A stretch of DNA of 7,589 bases from an uncultured Lachnospiraceae bacterium (GCA_947177925.1 CAMWWJ010000157.1:1-7589); one strand, 5' to 3'. Numbered from the stretch's first letter, positions 1-5,900 are shown. A program made the numbers and translations. Notes: generated by a model not told the origin, from the letters alone.

Positions 1-75
1 TTCTGTTTGTATTCATCTTTCCCAGTCAGACGGGAATCTCGGATTACATTTGAGGGTTATCTCTGTTTTCAGAAA

Positions 76-104
76 ATTATATGCAGTTCAGACCGTTATT
101 TCAG
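76..104 (-). promoter_or_regulatory. possible promoter inside the 3' end of the kinase gene
   Basis: On the minus strand a perfect TATAAT (76-81) lies 17 bases after CTGAAA (99-104), which matches TTGACA at four of six positions. It would drive whatever lies beyond the left edge of the window. AT-rich sequence gives such matches by chance fairly often, and no downstream start codon with a good ribosome site is visible, so this is tentative. Confidence 0.3.
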
Positions 105-1374
105 CTATGAATTCACCGTCAATAATCCTAGTCTCAAAGGAACCGTTGTACCTTGCCACTATCCTTTTGACGTTTTCGATTCCAAATCCATGGTTCTTGG
201 AATCCGCCTTGGAAGTTGTTGTTATATCCGCCTCCGTAAGATTGTGAAGACAGGTATTCCTGACAGTTATAAAAGTTATTCCTCCCATCGAGCCAGTCTC
301 CGTGCTAACCAAGCGCTTGGTATCCTCAGCCAGTTTCATGGTCCCCTCGACCGCATTACTCAGTAAATTGTAAAAAATAATGCATAAATCAAATATTTCG
401 ACATTGAGATCTTTCGAAAGCGTACCGGTCCATTTCCACTCTACGCCGACTGCCACAGCATTTCGGAACACCTCATTAACCACAGTGTCTACTGTTCCGA
501 TTCCTGAAAATCTCTGAGTTTTATCTATACTCGTCTCATCTCTAAGTCTGGAAAGATACTGCTTCAAAGCATCCATATTACCTGCTTCCACCGCTTCTTC
601 AAGATAAATAATATGAGCTCTCATATCATGACGGATTCTCCTTACTTGATTATCCGCATCGATAACATTATTAATATAAGTTTCCTGTCGATTCATAAAA
701 AACTCATATTCTTCGTTTTTACGTCTATACTCTTCAGCCCGATTTTCGATGTAAACCTGCCATATGAGAAGAACTGCCAGTAAAGAGCATGAAATCAAAC
801 ATATTGTAACGAAGAACTTTACGGGAACTATAGCAACAGATAAACTTTCTTCGTCCACTATCGACTGGGAAATTGATGTCAACGAAAACACGCAGAAAAG
901 ACTCACCAGTATTATGAAGTATCGGTGCACGCTCAGCCTAACAATCTCACTGTGTGTTTTTTTCCTAAGCAATAAAATGCATACAAAAATCACTGCAACA
1001 GCTCCCTGCGACACAAATACACAACTGTTCATTTCCCTGAATTCTTTGTAACTTATTCCAAGTATCTGCGCCGTCAAAAAAGATGTTGTTATGGCCAAAT
1101 AGTTAAAAGCAATATAAACGATAGGATAATATGCCAGAGTAAGCCAATGATGTTTCTTTACCATTATCATAATTCCTGCAAGGCATGCCGGAAACAGTAA
1201 AAACATATCCGGAAAATCTCCCCTGCTTTCAAAAAAAGCAAGCAATCCTCCCACAGATAACGCCGTGAGCAAAAGCCATATTTTTCTGCGTCTAAATTGC
1301 ACACGAAAAAGAACTCTTGCTACCAAATAGCAGTTTATAAGTTCTATTGCCCCATATAATACTCTGAAAATCAC
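88..1374 (-). CDS. Agr/ComD-type membrane sensor histidine kinase (GHKL ATPase)
   Basis: Predicted membrane sensor kinase that phosphorylates the LytTR regulator encoded just upstream, 428 aa. Residues 1 to about 208 are mostly hydrophobic, with six or so likely membrane segments. A helical linker follows (about 209-240), then the phosphoacceptor region RRIRHDMRAH with His249. The ATPase part shows an N-box (FYNLLSNAVEG, about 334-344) and a short G-box GFGIENV (396-402), typical of the HATPase_c_5 kinases related to AgrC and ComD. The start is GTG: its first bases overlap the regulator's TGA stop (GTGA), and AAAGGAA sits about 9 bases upstream. The pair is therefore translationally coupled. 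The input signal is unknown. Family members often sense peptides, but no precursor peptide or AgrB-like gene is visible here. The gene looks complete. Confidence 0.9.
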   Translation of the reverse strand: MIFRVLYGAIELINCYLVARVLFRVQFRRRKIWLLLTALSVGGLLAFFESRGDFPDMFLLFPACLAGIMIMVKKHHWLTLAYYPIVYIAFNYLAITTSFLTAQILGISYKEFREMNSCVFVSQGAVAVIFVCILLLRKKTHSEIVRLSVHRYFIILVSLFCVFSLTSISQSIVDEESLSVAIVPVKFFVTICLISCSLLAVLLIWQVYIENRAEEYRRKNEEYEFFMNRQETYINNVIDADNQVRRIRHDMRAHIIYLEEAVEAGNMDALKQYLSRLRDETSIDKTQRFSGIGTVDTVVNEVFRNAVAVGVEWKWTGTLSKDLNVEIFDLCIIFYNLLSNAVEGTMKLAEDTKRLVSTETGSMGGITFITVRNTCLHNLTEADITTTSKADSKNHGFGIENVKRIVARYNGSFETRIIDGEFIAEITV

Positions 1375-2099
1375 TCGTGCACGTTCCTTTCTTTTATTAA
1401 TCCTTTGACATAATTGTCATATGCTTTACGGCTTTCTTTGCTGTATTTTCTGCCCAATGGATATACCCTGCCGTCCTCCGTTACTATACCAGTGGAGCAC
1501 CAGTCTTTTATGTATGCGGCATTTACCATATATGATTTATGAATTCTTATAATCTGTAATCCTTTAAGTATCTCCTCGCACTTGGTAATGCTATCGTATA
1601 GGTTTATTTCCTTCTTGTCTTTTGTAACCAAAACAGTATAATGACCATCCGCTTTGATAGCTGCAATGTCTTCGATTTGAAAGGAAACATGATCTTTCAT
1701 CGCGTTAAACCGGACGGTCAAATTGTCTTTATTTTCTTTAATCGCTATTTCCAGACACTTACTGACCGGCAGATACTGCACGGGTTTGTCTATAAATGCC
1801 AGTACCGTAATATCCATAGTGGAATATCTTAAATCCAAATGGTTGGATACAAACACCACTCGCCATGCAAGCTGCTTTTCTTTGATATACTTAAGCGCAT
1901 CGATTCCGCTTAATCCTCCCATCTCGATATCCAAAAATAAAAGTGTCAGTTTATCTCCGAAATATTCAAGCAGTTCCTTTGCCGAAGTGAATTCTACGCA
2001 TTCATACTCTTGAGCTGCTCTTTTGAAAAAAACATGGCAAAGTCTGTTCAAATTATCTCTGTAATTTCTTTCATCATCGCATATCCCAATTCTAAACAT
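1371..2099 (-). CDS. LytTR-family response regulator
   Basis: Predicted cytoplasmic response regulator of 242 aa, partner of the following kinase. Residues 1-120 form a receiver domain with the acidic pair D8-D9 (ICDDE), phosphoacceptor D57 (LFLDIEMG) and the conserved lysine K105 (FIDKPV). Residues about 135-235 form a LytTR DNA-binding domain (IKADGHYTVL, IRIHKSYMVN, YPLGRKYSKESRKAY), which normally binds paired direct repeats near promoters. I chose the ATG at 2099 because GGGAGGG lies 5-6 bases before it and the receiver domain begins there. An ATG 11 codons further upstream has no ribosome site and would add residues outside the domain. This is the first gene of a two-gene operon. It may regulate itself or genes outside the window. 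Confidence 0.92.
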   Translation of the reverse strand: MFRIGICDDERNYRDNLNRLCHVFFKRAAQEYECVEFTSAKELLEYFGDKLTLLFLDIEMGGLSGIDALKYIKEKQLAWRVVFVSNHLDLRYSTMDITVLAFIDKPVQYLPVSKCLEIAIKENKDNLTVRFNAMKDHVSFQIEDIAAIKADGHYTVLVTKDKKEINLYDSITKCEEILKGLQIIRIHKSYMVNAAYIKDWCSTGIVTEDGRVYPLGRKYSKESRKAYDNYVKGLIKERNVHE

Positions 2100-2147
2100 A
2101 CCAGCCCTCCCAATGTAATCATACAATCTCAAATATGGTTAAACAGT

Positions 2148-2176
2148 ATTATATTATTTCAATATGCAACTGACAA
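2148..2176 (-). promoter_or_regulatory. promoter of the regulator-kinase operon
   Basis: On the minus strand TTGTCA (2171-2176, five of six consensus positions) is followed after exactly 17 bases by a perfect TATAAT (2148-2153). Transcription would start near 2141, leaving a leader of about 40 bases before the ATG at 2099. Confidence 0.75.
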
Positions 2177-2189
2177 TTTATCAATTGCC
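2172..2189. promoter_or_regulatory. operator-like palindrome over the -35 box
   Basis: GACAATT and AATTGCC flank the 4-base spacer TATC, with one mismatch in 7-base arms; the inner CAATT/AATTG arms are perfect. It overlaps the -35 hexamer of the regulator-kinase promoter, so a bound protein would block RNA polymerase. LytTR proteins usually bind direct repeats rather than palindromes, so the binding protein would probably be a different one. AT-rich palindromes also arise by chance. Confidence 0.3.
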
Positions 2190-2296
2190 TGCTAAATCCT
2201 TCGCTTTATCCTTTTTTCAGTCCGAAATGCTATATTTGGCATGGTAGTTCTTTCTTTTATCGTCCGACCCGATACGTCTCTACAATGTATATGCTT

Positions 2297-3135
2297 TCAT
2301 ATAAAGGCAAAAGAAAAAATCCTACTTAGTATACTGTGATCCCATTCCACCGGAATCACTTTCAAAAGCGAATGTATATAAGCCATCCCGGAATCGCCAG
2401 CAGCACATCATTACTGTTTTCACAGCGGTTAAAAATGCTCATGTTGTAAAATTCAAAATCCACAATATGTATCTGACCGTGGTTCTGCTGGAGGTTATCA
2501 CGCAGCCGGTCTATATAATGACTCCATTCCCACCGCATCATCAATAGGTTTTCCCCATACAGATTCTCTATCAGAAGTTTATCCTTTGCAGCAAGGCGGT
2601 GATGAATGGAAACCGCACAGCATAATGGCTCCTGTGAAAGCTGCAGCCCGCACAGTTTCGTAAATTTAACATCGTTTCATCAAACATTCCGCCTACCACA
2701 TCAATATTTTTCCCTAAATTTGCCAAAATCTCCCTGGCATTTTCCAGTGTGTTTTCAAACGGAATGATCTGGAACTTTATATCAGGACAACGTACCTGTA
2801 TCTTTGGCCATATCTGCATCAGCAGTTGTGCCGGTGTCATTGGGGAATATCCAATACGGATAATGTTTATATCCTCCTGCATGGCATTTTTAGCCCTTAT
2901 CACGGAATCCCTACAGTATTGGATAATGTATTTTGTATCCTGATATAAGGCTTTTCCTGCTTTTGTCAGGACCAGTCCCCTGTGGCCCTTTCAAATAGTT
3001 TGACATCCAGAGAGTTCTCCAGCAGATTGATCTGCTTAATAACTGCAGTAGGGGTGATAAAAGATTCTTCCGCAGCTTTGTTAAAGCTGCCTGCATCCGC
3101 TACCCGTAAAAAGTTTCAAATTGAGGATTATACAT
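2297..3135 (-). pseudogene. LysR-type transcriptional regulator, broken by four frameshifts
   Basis: A LysR-family regulator of about 280 codons can be rebuilt by following reading frames from the ATG at 3135 to a stop at 2297-2299. The N-terminal winged HTH is recognisable (ADAGSFNKAAEESF, TPTAVIKQINLLE, LFERATGG, LTKAGKALY). It leads into an effector-binding domain (IIRIGYSPMTP, DVVGGMFDE, LLAIPGMAYIHSLLKVIPVEW). Four single-base deletions break it: in the A-run at 3108-3112, the C-run at 2977-2980, the T-run at 2656-2658, and near T2386 (plus-strand bases). The first truncates translation after about 11 codons, so no working protein is expected. The start is supported by AAGGAGG 8-9 bases upstream and overlaps the end of the preceding HTH gene by 8 bases. 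Either the gene is decaying or the assembly has homopolymer errors here. Confidence 0.85.
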
Positions 3136-3331
3136 CTGCCCTGCCTCCTTTTCTTCTGCCTGCCGCCCGTCCTCTCCTTAAGTCATCCGGCTTACCAGCA
3201 TCTTTGGGAATCATCCATGAACGCCCAAAGCGCTGAACTCCAGCAATCCGCCCTTCTCCGCAAAGCACCTGCACCCAACGTTCTGAAACATTCCATAATC
3301 TGGCCGCATCTTTTACAGAGATATAGTCCAT
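3128..3331 (-). CDS. small excisionase-fold helix-turn-helix protein
   Basis: A 67-aa predicted DNA-binding protein with a winged-helix fold of the HTH_17/excisionase (MerR-like) type. Residues 1-25 (DYISVKDAARLWNVSERWVQ) form the helix-turn-helix. The following IAGVQRFGRSWMIPKDAGKP is the wing segment typical of these proteins. The tail is rich in Arg and Gly. The ATG at 3331 has AGGAG 8 bases upstream; a GTG one codon earlier is possible. It is the first gene of a two-gene unit with the LysR gene, whose start lies 8 bases inside its end, so the two were probably co-translated. Despite the domain name there is no integrase beside it, so a regulatory role is as likely as an excision role. Confidence 0.8.
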   Translation of the reverse strand: MDYISVKDAARLWNVSERWVQVLCGEGRIAGVQRFGRSWMIPKDAGKPDDLRRGRAAGRRKGGRADV

Positions 3332-3356
3332 CACTGTTTCTCCTATACAATGCGTT

Positions 3357-3369
3357 TATACGAAGTATA
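3357..3369. promoter_or_regulatory. operator-like palindrome at the HTH-LysR transcription start
   Basis: TATAC and GTATA are perfect 5-base arms around GAA. The site covers the expected transcription start (about 3368) of the promoter at 3375-3403, a usual place for a repressor operator. The small HTH protein or the former LysR protein are the obvious candidates to bind it. This is inferred from position and symmetry only. Confidence 0.4.
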
Positions 3370-3374
3370 TATTT

Positions 3375-3403
3375 ATTTTATGCAGTCATGTAATGTGTGT
3401 CAA
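3375..3403 (-). promoter_or_regulatory. promoter of the HTH-LysR unit
   Basis: A perfect TTGACA (3398-3403, minus strand) is followed by a 17-base spacer and TAAAAT (3375-3380, five of six). This is among the best promoter matches in the window. The transcription start would be near 3368, with a leader of about 37 bases before the HTH gene. Confidence 0.8.
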
Positions 3404-3455
3404 GATTCAAAAACTATTTAGATTGACGTTCTTATCATTCATTTTCTTTTTTTGA

Positions 3456-3509
3456 GTAACTGATACTGTGGATGCAGTTAAACGTGCTGGGTATCAGTTA
3501 CGCTTTTTT
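3456..3509 (+). terminator. strong terminator-like hairpin with no gene before it
   Basis: GTAACTGATAC (3456-3466) and GTATCAGTTAC (3491-3501) form a perfect 11-bp stem around a 24-base loop, followed by GC and six T residues (3504-3509). It would stop transcription on the plus strand only. No plus-strand gene lies upstream of it in the window, so it may end a small RNA, an antisense transcript, or be left from a lost gene. Confidence 0.6.
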
Positions 3510-3535
3510 GATTGACGGTGAAGATAAATAAGAAT

Positions 3536-3567
3536 AGGATGCCCTCTGCCTGTGCAGTTGACATCCT
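3536..3567. other. short nested hairpin in the intergenic region
   Basis: AGGATG (3536-3541) pairs with CATCCT (3562-3567), and within it CTGC (3546-3549) pairs with GCAG (3554-3557). No T-run follows on either strand. It lies 55 bases past the 3' end of the 111-aa gene. It could stabilise that transcript's end, but nothing shows it acts. Confidence 0.3.
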
Positions 3568-3622
3568 GTCTATGTCCGTTTTTCCCTATACATGGGAATA
3601 CCCGTATCCTTTTATATGCTTC

Positions 3623-3958
3623 TTACGGCAGTTCCAACTTTTCCGCCCACTTAAGCCATTCATTCTCTTTCAAAATCCCCATGTGGTACAATACTTGAGC
3701 AAAATCCACATATCCTTGCATATAAGCTCGTAGCTCCTGAGCAGAAGCGAAATCCTCCTGACATTCCTTTATTTCCTCTACTTTCTCCCTCTGCTCTATA
3801 GGAAGGATTTCTAGGATATCCTCCCACTCCTGTTCCTTCTCTTTCCATGCTTCTAGTGCTTTCTCATATTCCGGAGGACACACATAGCTTTCCCTACCTA
3901 CGTTCTCCCCGTTTAATCTACCTAAAAACTCAGCCATTTTCATCCATACATCCTTCAT
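3623..3958 (-). CDS. hypothetical helical protein, 111 aa
   Basis: I do not recognise a family. The protein is soluble, rich in Glu, Lys and Trp, and probably mostly helical, with a highly charged middle (KALEAWKEKEQEWEDIL, QREKVEEIKE) that may form a coiled coil. It has no signal peptide or membrane segment. The ATG at 3958 has AGGAG (plus-strand 3968-3972) 9 bases upstream; Met6 and Met8 are weaker alternatives. The inferred IS110 left end falls directly behind that ribosome site. The gene therefore probably kept its Shine-Dalgarno sequence but lost its own promoter. Before insertion it was divergent from the XRE gene now at 5623, with only about 100 bases between the two starts. It appears intact. 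Confidence 0.65.
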   Translation of the reverse strand: MKDVWMKMAEFLGRLNGENVGRESYVCPPEYEKALEAWKEKEQEWEDILEILPIEQREKVEEIKECQEDFASAQELRAYMQGYVDFAQVLYHMGILKENEWLKWAEKLELP

Positions 3959-3960
3959 GC

Positions 3961-3972
3961 TACGTTTCTCCT
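3961..3972 (+). other. left half of the IS110 target site, with the CT core
   Basis: The 12 bases TACGTTTCTCCT match the left strand of the bridge RNA target loop (4047-4058, TTCGTTCCTCCT) at ten of twelve positions and end in the proposed core CT (3971-3972). The same CT recurs at 5535-5536 at the right end. On the minus strand this is the ribosome binding site of the 111-aa gene. Confidence 0.65.
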
Positions 3973-3980
3973 CGTATTAT
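3973..3980 (+). promoter_or_regulatory. left-end half (-10) of the circle-junction promoter
   Basis: TATTAT (3975-3980) lies two bases inside the inferred left end. In the inserted state it has no -35 box in front. When right and left ends are joined through the CT core, TTGACT at 5516-5521 comes to lie exactly 17 bases upstream of it. Confidence 0.6.
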
Positions 3981-3985
3981 ATAGT

Positions 3986-4170
3986 CATAGCCACTCTTTA
4001 CCTTTTCTACAGGTTAGGCTATGCTGTTTAAGATACTGTGGATTGGTTCGTTCCTCCTACCACCCGATGGTTTTCGAAAGGCTCCAACCACAGTCTCTTT
4101 GCATATTTGTTGATCAGTTAGATACCGCATGACAGTTTATTTAGAACGAGGTTACAATCGCAAAGAGTAC
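3986..4170 (+). ncRNA. putative bridge RNA of the IS110 element
   Basis: Three hairpins fill the left end, the layout known for IS110 bridge RNAs. (1) A 5' stem-loop: CATAGCC (3986-3992) pairs with GGCTATG (4017-4023), with an inner ACCT/AGGT (4000-4003/4011-4014). (2) The target loop: ACTGTGG (4035-4041) pairs with CCACAGT (4088-4094), then a bulged A and TTGG (4043-4046) with CCAA (4084-4087); inside are guide strands 4047-4058 and 4072-4083 and a small apical hairpin ACCA/TGGT (4059-4062/4068-4071). (3) The donor loop: CTCTTTGC (4095-4102) pairs with GCAAAGAG (4160-4167). In the donor loop AGTTAG (4116-4121) equals the right-end sequence 5528-5533, and ACGAG (4146-4150) is complementary to CTCGT across the left end. 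The 5' end fits the junction promoter start. Length about 180 nt is close to the IS621 bridge RNA. Confidence 0.75.
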
Positions 4171-4215
4171 CTGTGATCATAAAACAGTATCAAATACTTT
4201 CAAAGGAGATTTTGT

Positions 4216-5391
4216 ATGATCTACGTTGGAATTGATGTTGCCAAGGATAAGCATGACTGCTTTATCATCAATTCAGGGGGAGAAGACCTCTTCAGCTCTT
4301 TTACCATCCCTAACAATCTCGACGGTTTCAACGACCTTTACCAAAAGATTCTGTCCCTTACAGAAGATTTCGCTACAGTAAAAGTAGGACTGGAAGCCAC
4401 TGGACACCATCATTACAATCTTCTGGGGTTTCTCATTGGTAATGGTTTGCCGACCTGTGTTATCAATCCGTTACATACCAGTCTGTACAGAAAAAGTCTA
4501 AGCCTTAGACAGACAAAAACGGATAAAGTGGATGCCCATACGATTGCACTTATGATGATGTCTGATGTAAACTTAAAGTCCTACTCAGACACATCTTATC
4601 ACAATGAAGAACTCAAGTCACTAACACGTTACAGATTTGATAAGGTATAAGAACGGGCAAAGCTTAAAACTTCCATATCCCGGCTTGTGACCATTCTTTT
4701 TCCTGAACAGGAAAAGCTCGTTCCAACGCTCCACATGGCATCTGTATATGCATTGCAGTCTGAATTCCCAAATGCTTCCGCCATTGCATCTGCACACCTT
4801 ACAAGACTGACCCACCTAATGAAAGGCTCCTCAAGGGGGCGCTATGACAGGGATAACGCCATGCTTTTTCGTGAAGCTGCCAGAAATTCCATCGGCTCCA
4901 ACATGCCGACAAAATCTCTGGAACTAAAGCACACTATCAAACTCCTTCGGGAACTGGATGTTGAGATCGATGAGATTGAAAGCGAAATCAAATCCATTAT
5001 GGATGAGATCAGTTCTCCCATCCTTACTATCCCGGGCATCAGCTACCGTATGGGCGCCATGATCATTGCAGAAATCGGTGATTTTAACCGTTTTGATTCA
5101 GCCGATAAGATACTTGCTTATGCCGGATTGTCTCCATCTACCTACCAATCAGGACAACTTGACGGCTGTTACTCCCATATGGAAAAGCGTGGTTCCAAAT
5201 ACCTCCGTTATGCCTTTTTCGATGCCACAAAATTTGTCTGTCATTAGAATCCCACTTTTGCCGCTTATCTTGCCAAGAAGCGGGCAGAAGGAAAACACTA
5301 CAACGTTGCCATATCCCACGCTACAAAAAAACTCGTCCGTGTAATCTATCAGTTAGAAAAGTCAGGACAGGCATACAGCAAAGCAACTTAA
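4216..5391 (+). pseudogene. IS110-family transposase (DEDD recombinase) with two in-frame stops
   Basis: The frame of 392 codons reads as a full-length IS110 recombinase except for stops at codon 145 (TAA, 4648-4650) and codon 344 (TAG, 5245-5247). The N-terminal RuvC-like domain keeps all four acidic residues: D7 (VGIDVAKDK), E60 (VGLEATGHH), D103 and D106 (KTDKVDAHT). A helical middle follows. The C-terminal Tnp domain is clear at about 268-330 (LTIPGISY, AEIGDFNRF, YAGLSPSTYQSG with the serine-containing motif, EKRGSKYLR). Context suggests the second stop arose from TGG (Trp) and the first from a CAA-like codon. The ATG has AAAGGAG 7 bases upstream. The enzyme would cut and join DNA at sites named by the bridge RNA, but this copy should give only fragments of about 144 aa and, if reinitiated, 186 aa. 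Confidence 0.92.
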
Positions 5392-5416
5392 ATATCGAAT
5401 TCCATATCTCCTCTTT

Positions 5417-5436
5417 GAGCATCTATCACGATGCTC
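5417..5436 (+). terminator. hairpin behind the transposase frame, possible weak terminator
   Basis: GAGCATC (5417-5423) and GATGCTC (5430-5436) form a perfect 7-bp stem with a 6-base loop, 25 bases past the transposase stop. TGTTTGT follows, a poor T-tract, so termination would be weak. It lies inside the inferred right end of the element and could instead serve as a structural mark. Confidence 0.4.
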
Positions 5437-5515
5437 TGTTTGTCATGCAGTTTTCAAGGTACTGATCTATATGAAATGCATTTCTGCAATTCATTCAAAA
5501 ACTTCACTTTGAGGC

Positions 5516-5536
5516 TTGACTCTTAATAGTTAGTCT
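5516..5536 (+). promoter_or_regulatory. right-end half (-35) of the circle-junction promoter, with the CT core
   Basis: TTGACT (5516-5521) ends 15 bases before the inner edge of the inferred right end, which closes with the core CT (5535-5536). Joined to the left end it gives TTGACT, 17 bases, TATTAT. The bases after the core (TTC, 5537-5539) complete the pairing with the right target guide GAAAGG at 4076-4081. Confidence 0.6.
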
Positions 5537-5622
5537 TTCCTATCAACTTCCTTTTCATATCCGCATTCCGCTGATTTTATCTGATATTTTCATACACTTC
5601 ATCTTTAGAAGGGAATGCTTTT

Positions 5623-5877
5623 ATGAAAATTTATTGGAACGGAACCTCCAAAAATATCGTTGGATCCAAAATCAGACAGCTCCGGCAGTCTAAAGGCTTA
5701 TCCCAGGCCGCACTTGCAAGCCAGCTCCAACTTCTCGGAATGGAGTGCAGCGACCAGACGATCCTGCGCATTGAGCAGGGTAGCCGGCTCGTACCCGACT
5801 ACGAAGTTGCCATCCTTGCAAAATATTTTAATATATCAACTGATACACTGCTTGAACAAAAGGAAGCCGATTCATAA
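5623..5877 (+). CDS. XRE-family helix-turn-helix regulator
   Basis: An 84-aa predicted DNA-binding protein consisting almost wholly of a Cro/C1-type HTH domain. Residues about 12-72 hold the five helices: VGSKIRQLRQSKGLSQAALA, the recognition segment CSDQTILRIEQGSR, and the closing VPDYEVAILAKYFNISTDTLL. Small stand-alone members like this are common in Clostridia and on their mobile elements, usually as repressors. The ATG follows AGAAGGGA at a normal distance. Its own upstream region is cut to 86 bases by the inferred right end of the IS110 element, and no strong promoter is visible there. It faces parR and ends inside a shared terminator. Its target is unknown; the partition promoter is one candidate. 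Confidence 0.85.
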   Translation: MKIYWNGTSKNIVGSKIRQLRQSKGLSQAALASQLQLLGMECSDQTILRIEQGSRLVPDYEVAILAKYFNISTDTLLEQKEADS

Positions 5878-5900
5878 TAGACTGGAAAAGGCTTCCTTTT
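5858..5900. terminator. bidirectional terminator between converging genes
   Basis: AAAAGGAAGCC (5858-5868) and GGCTTCCTTTT (5890-5900) form a perfect 11-bp stem with a 21-base loop, ending in four T residues on either strand. The left arm lies inside the last codons of the XRE gene, and the right arm is 33 bases past the parR stop, so one structure serves both transcripts. Confidence 0.8.

Larger units (their letters stand above)
3973..5536 (+). mobile_element. IS110-family insertion sequence with bridge RNA, transposase inactivated
   Basis: The inferred element is 1564 bp, counting one copy of the CT core, with a 243-bp left non-coding part, a 392-codon transposase frame and a 145-bp right part. 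As usual for IS110 there are no terminal inverted repeats. I placed the ends by four agreeing signs: a CT core at both edges; the left flank matching the left target guide; the core plus right flank (CTTTC) matching the right target guide GAAAGG; and a 17-bp-spaced promoter appearing when the ends are joined. The long left end makes it an IS110-type rather than an IS1111-type element. It sits between two formerly divergent genes. The left edge is firmer than the right. Confidence 0.75.

Noticed and set aside
19..36. TTCCC/GGGAA hairpin downstream of the kinase gene as its terminator.
   Set aside because: The stem is only 5 bp and no T-run follows it on the minus strand.
2195..2245. A 16-codon minus-strand frame (starting MPNIAFRTEK) before the response regulator, considered as a signal peptide gene.
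   Set aside because: It has no good ribosome binding site, no hydrophobic leader and no Cys or Ser at a position typical of cyclic peptide precursors.
3356..3369. A stretch resembling one 13-base arm of loxP (ACTTCGTATA on the minus strand).
   Set aside because: The opposite arm is absent at the right distance and no tyrosine recombinase is encoded here; the match is better read as a short regulatory palindrome.
3462..4043. Exact 12-base repeat GATACTGTGGAT at 3462-3473 and 4032-4043.
   Set aside because: About one or two 12-base repeats are expected by chance in a window this size; the second copy is explained by the target-loop stem of the bridge RNA, and the surrounding sequence does not match.
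5446..5462. CAGTTTTCAAGGTAC resembles sequence found before 23S rRNA genes in Firmicutes.
   Set aside because: No rRNA sequence lies on either side, the stretch is short, and it falls inside the inferred right end of the insertion element.
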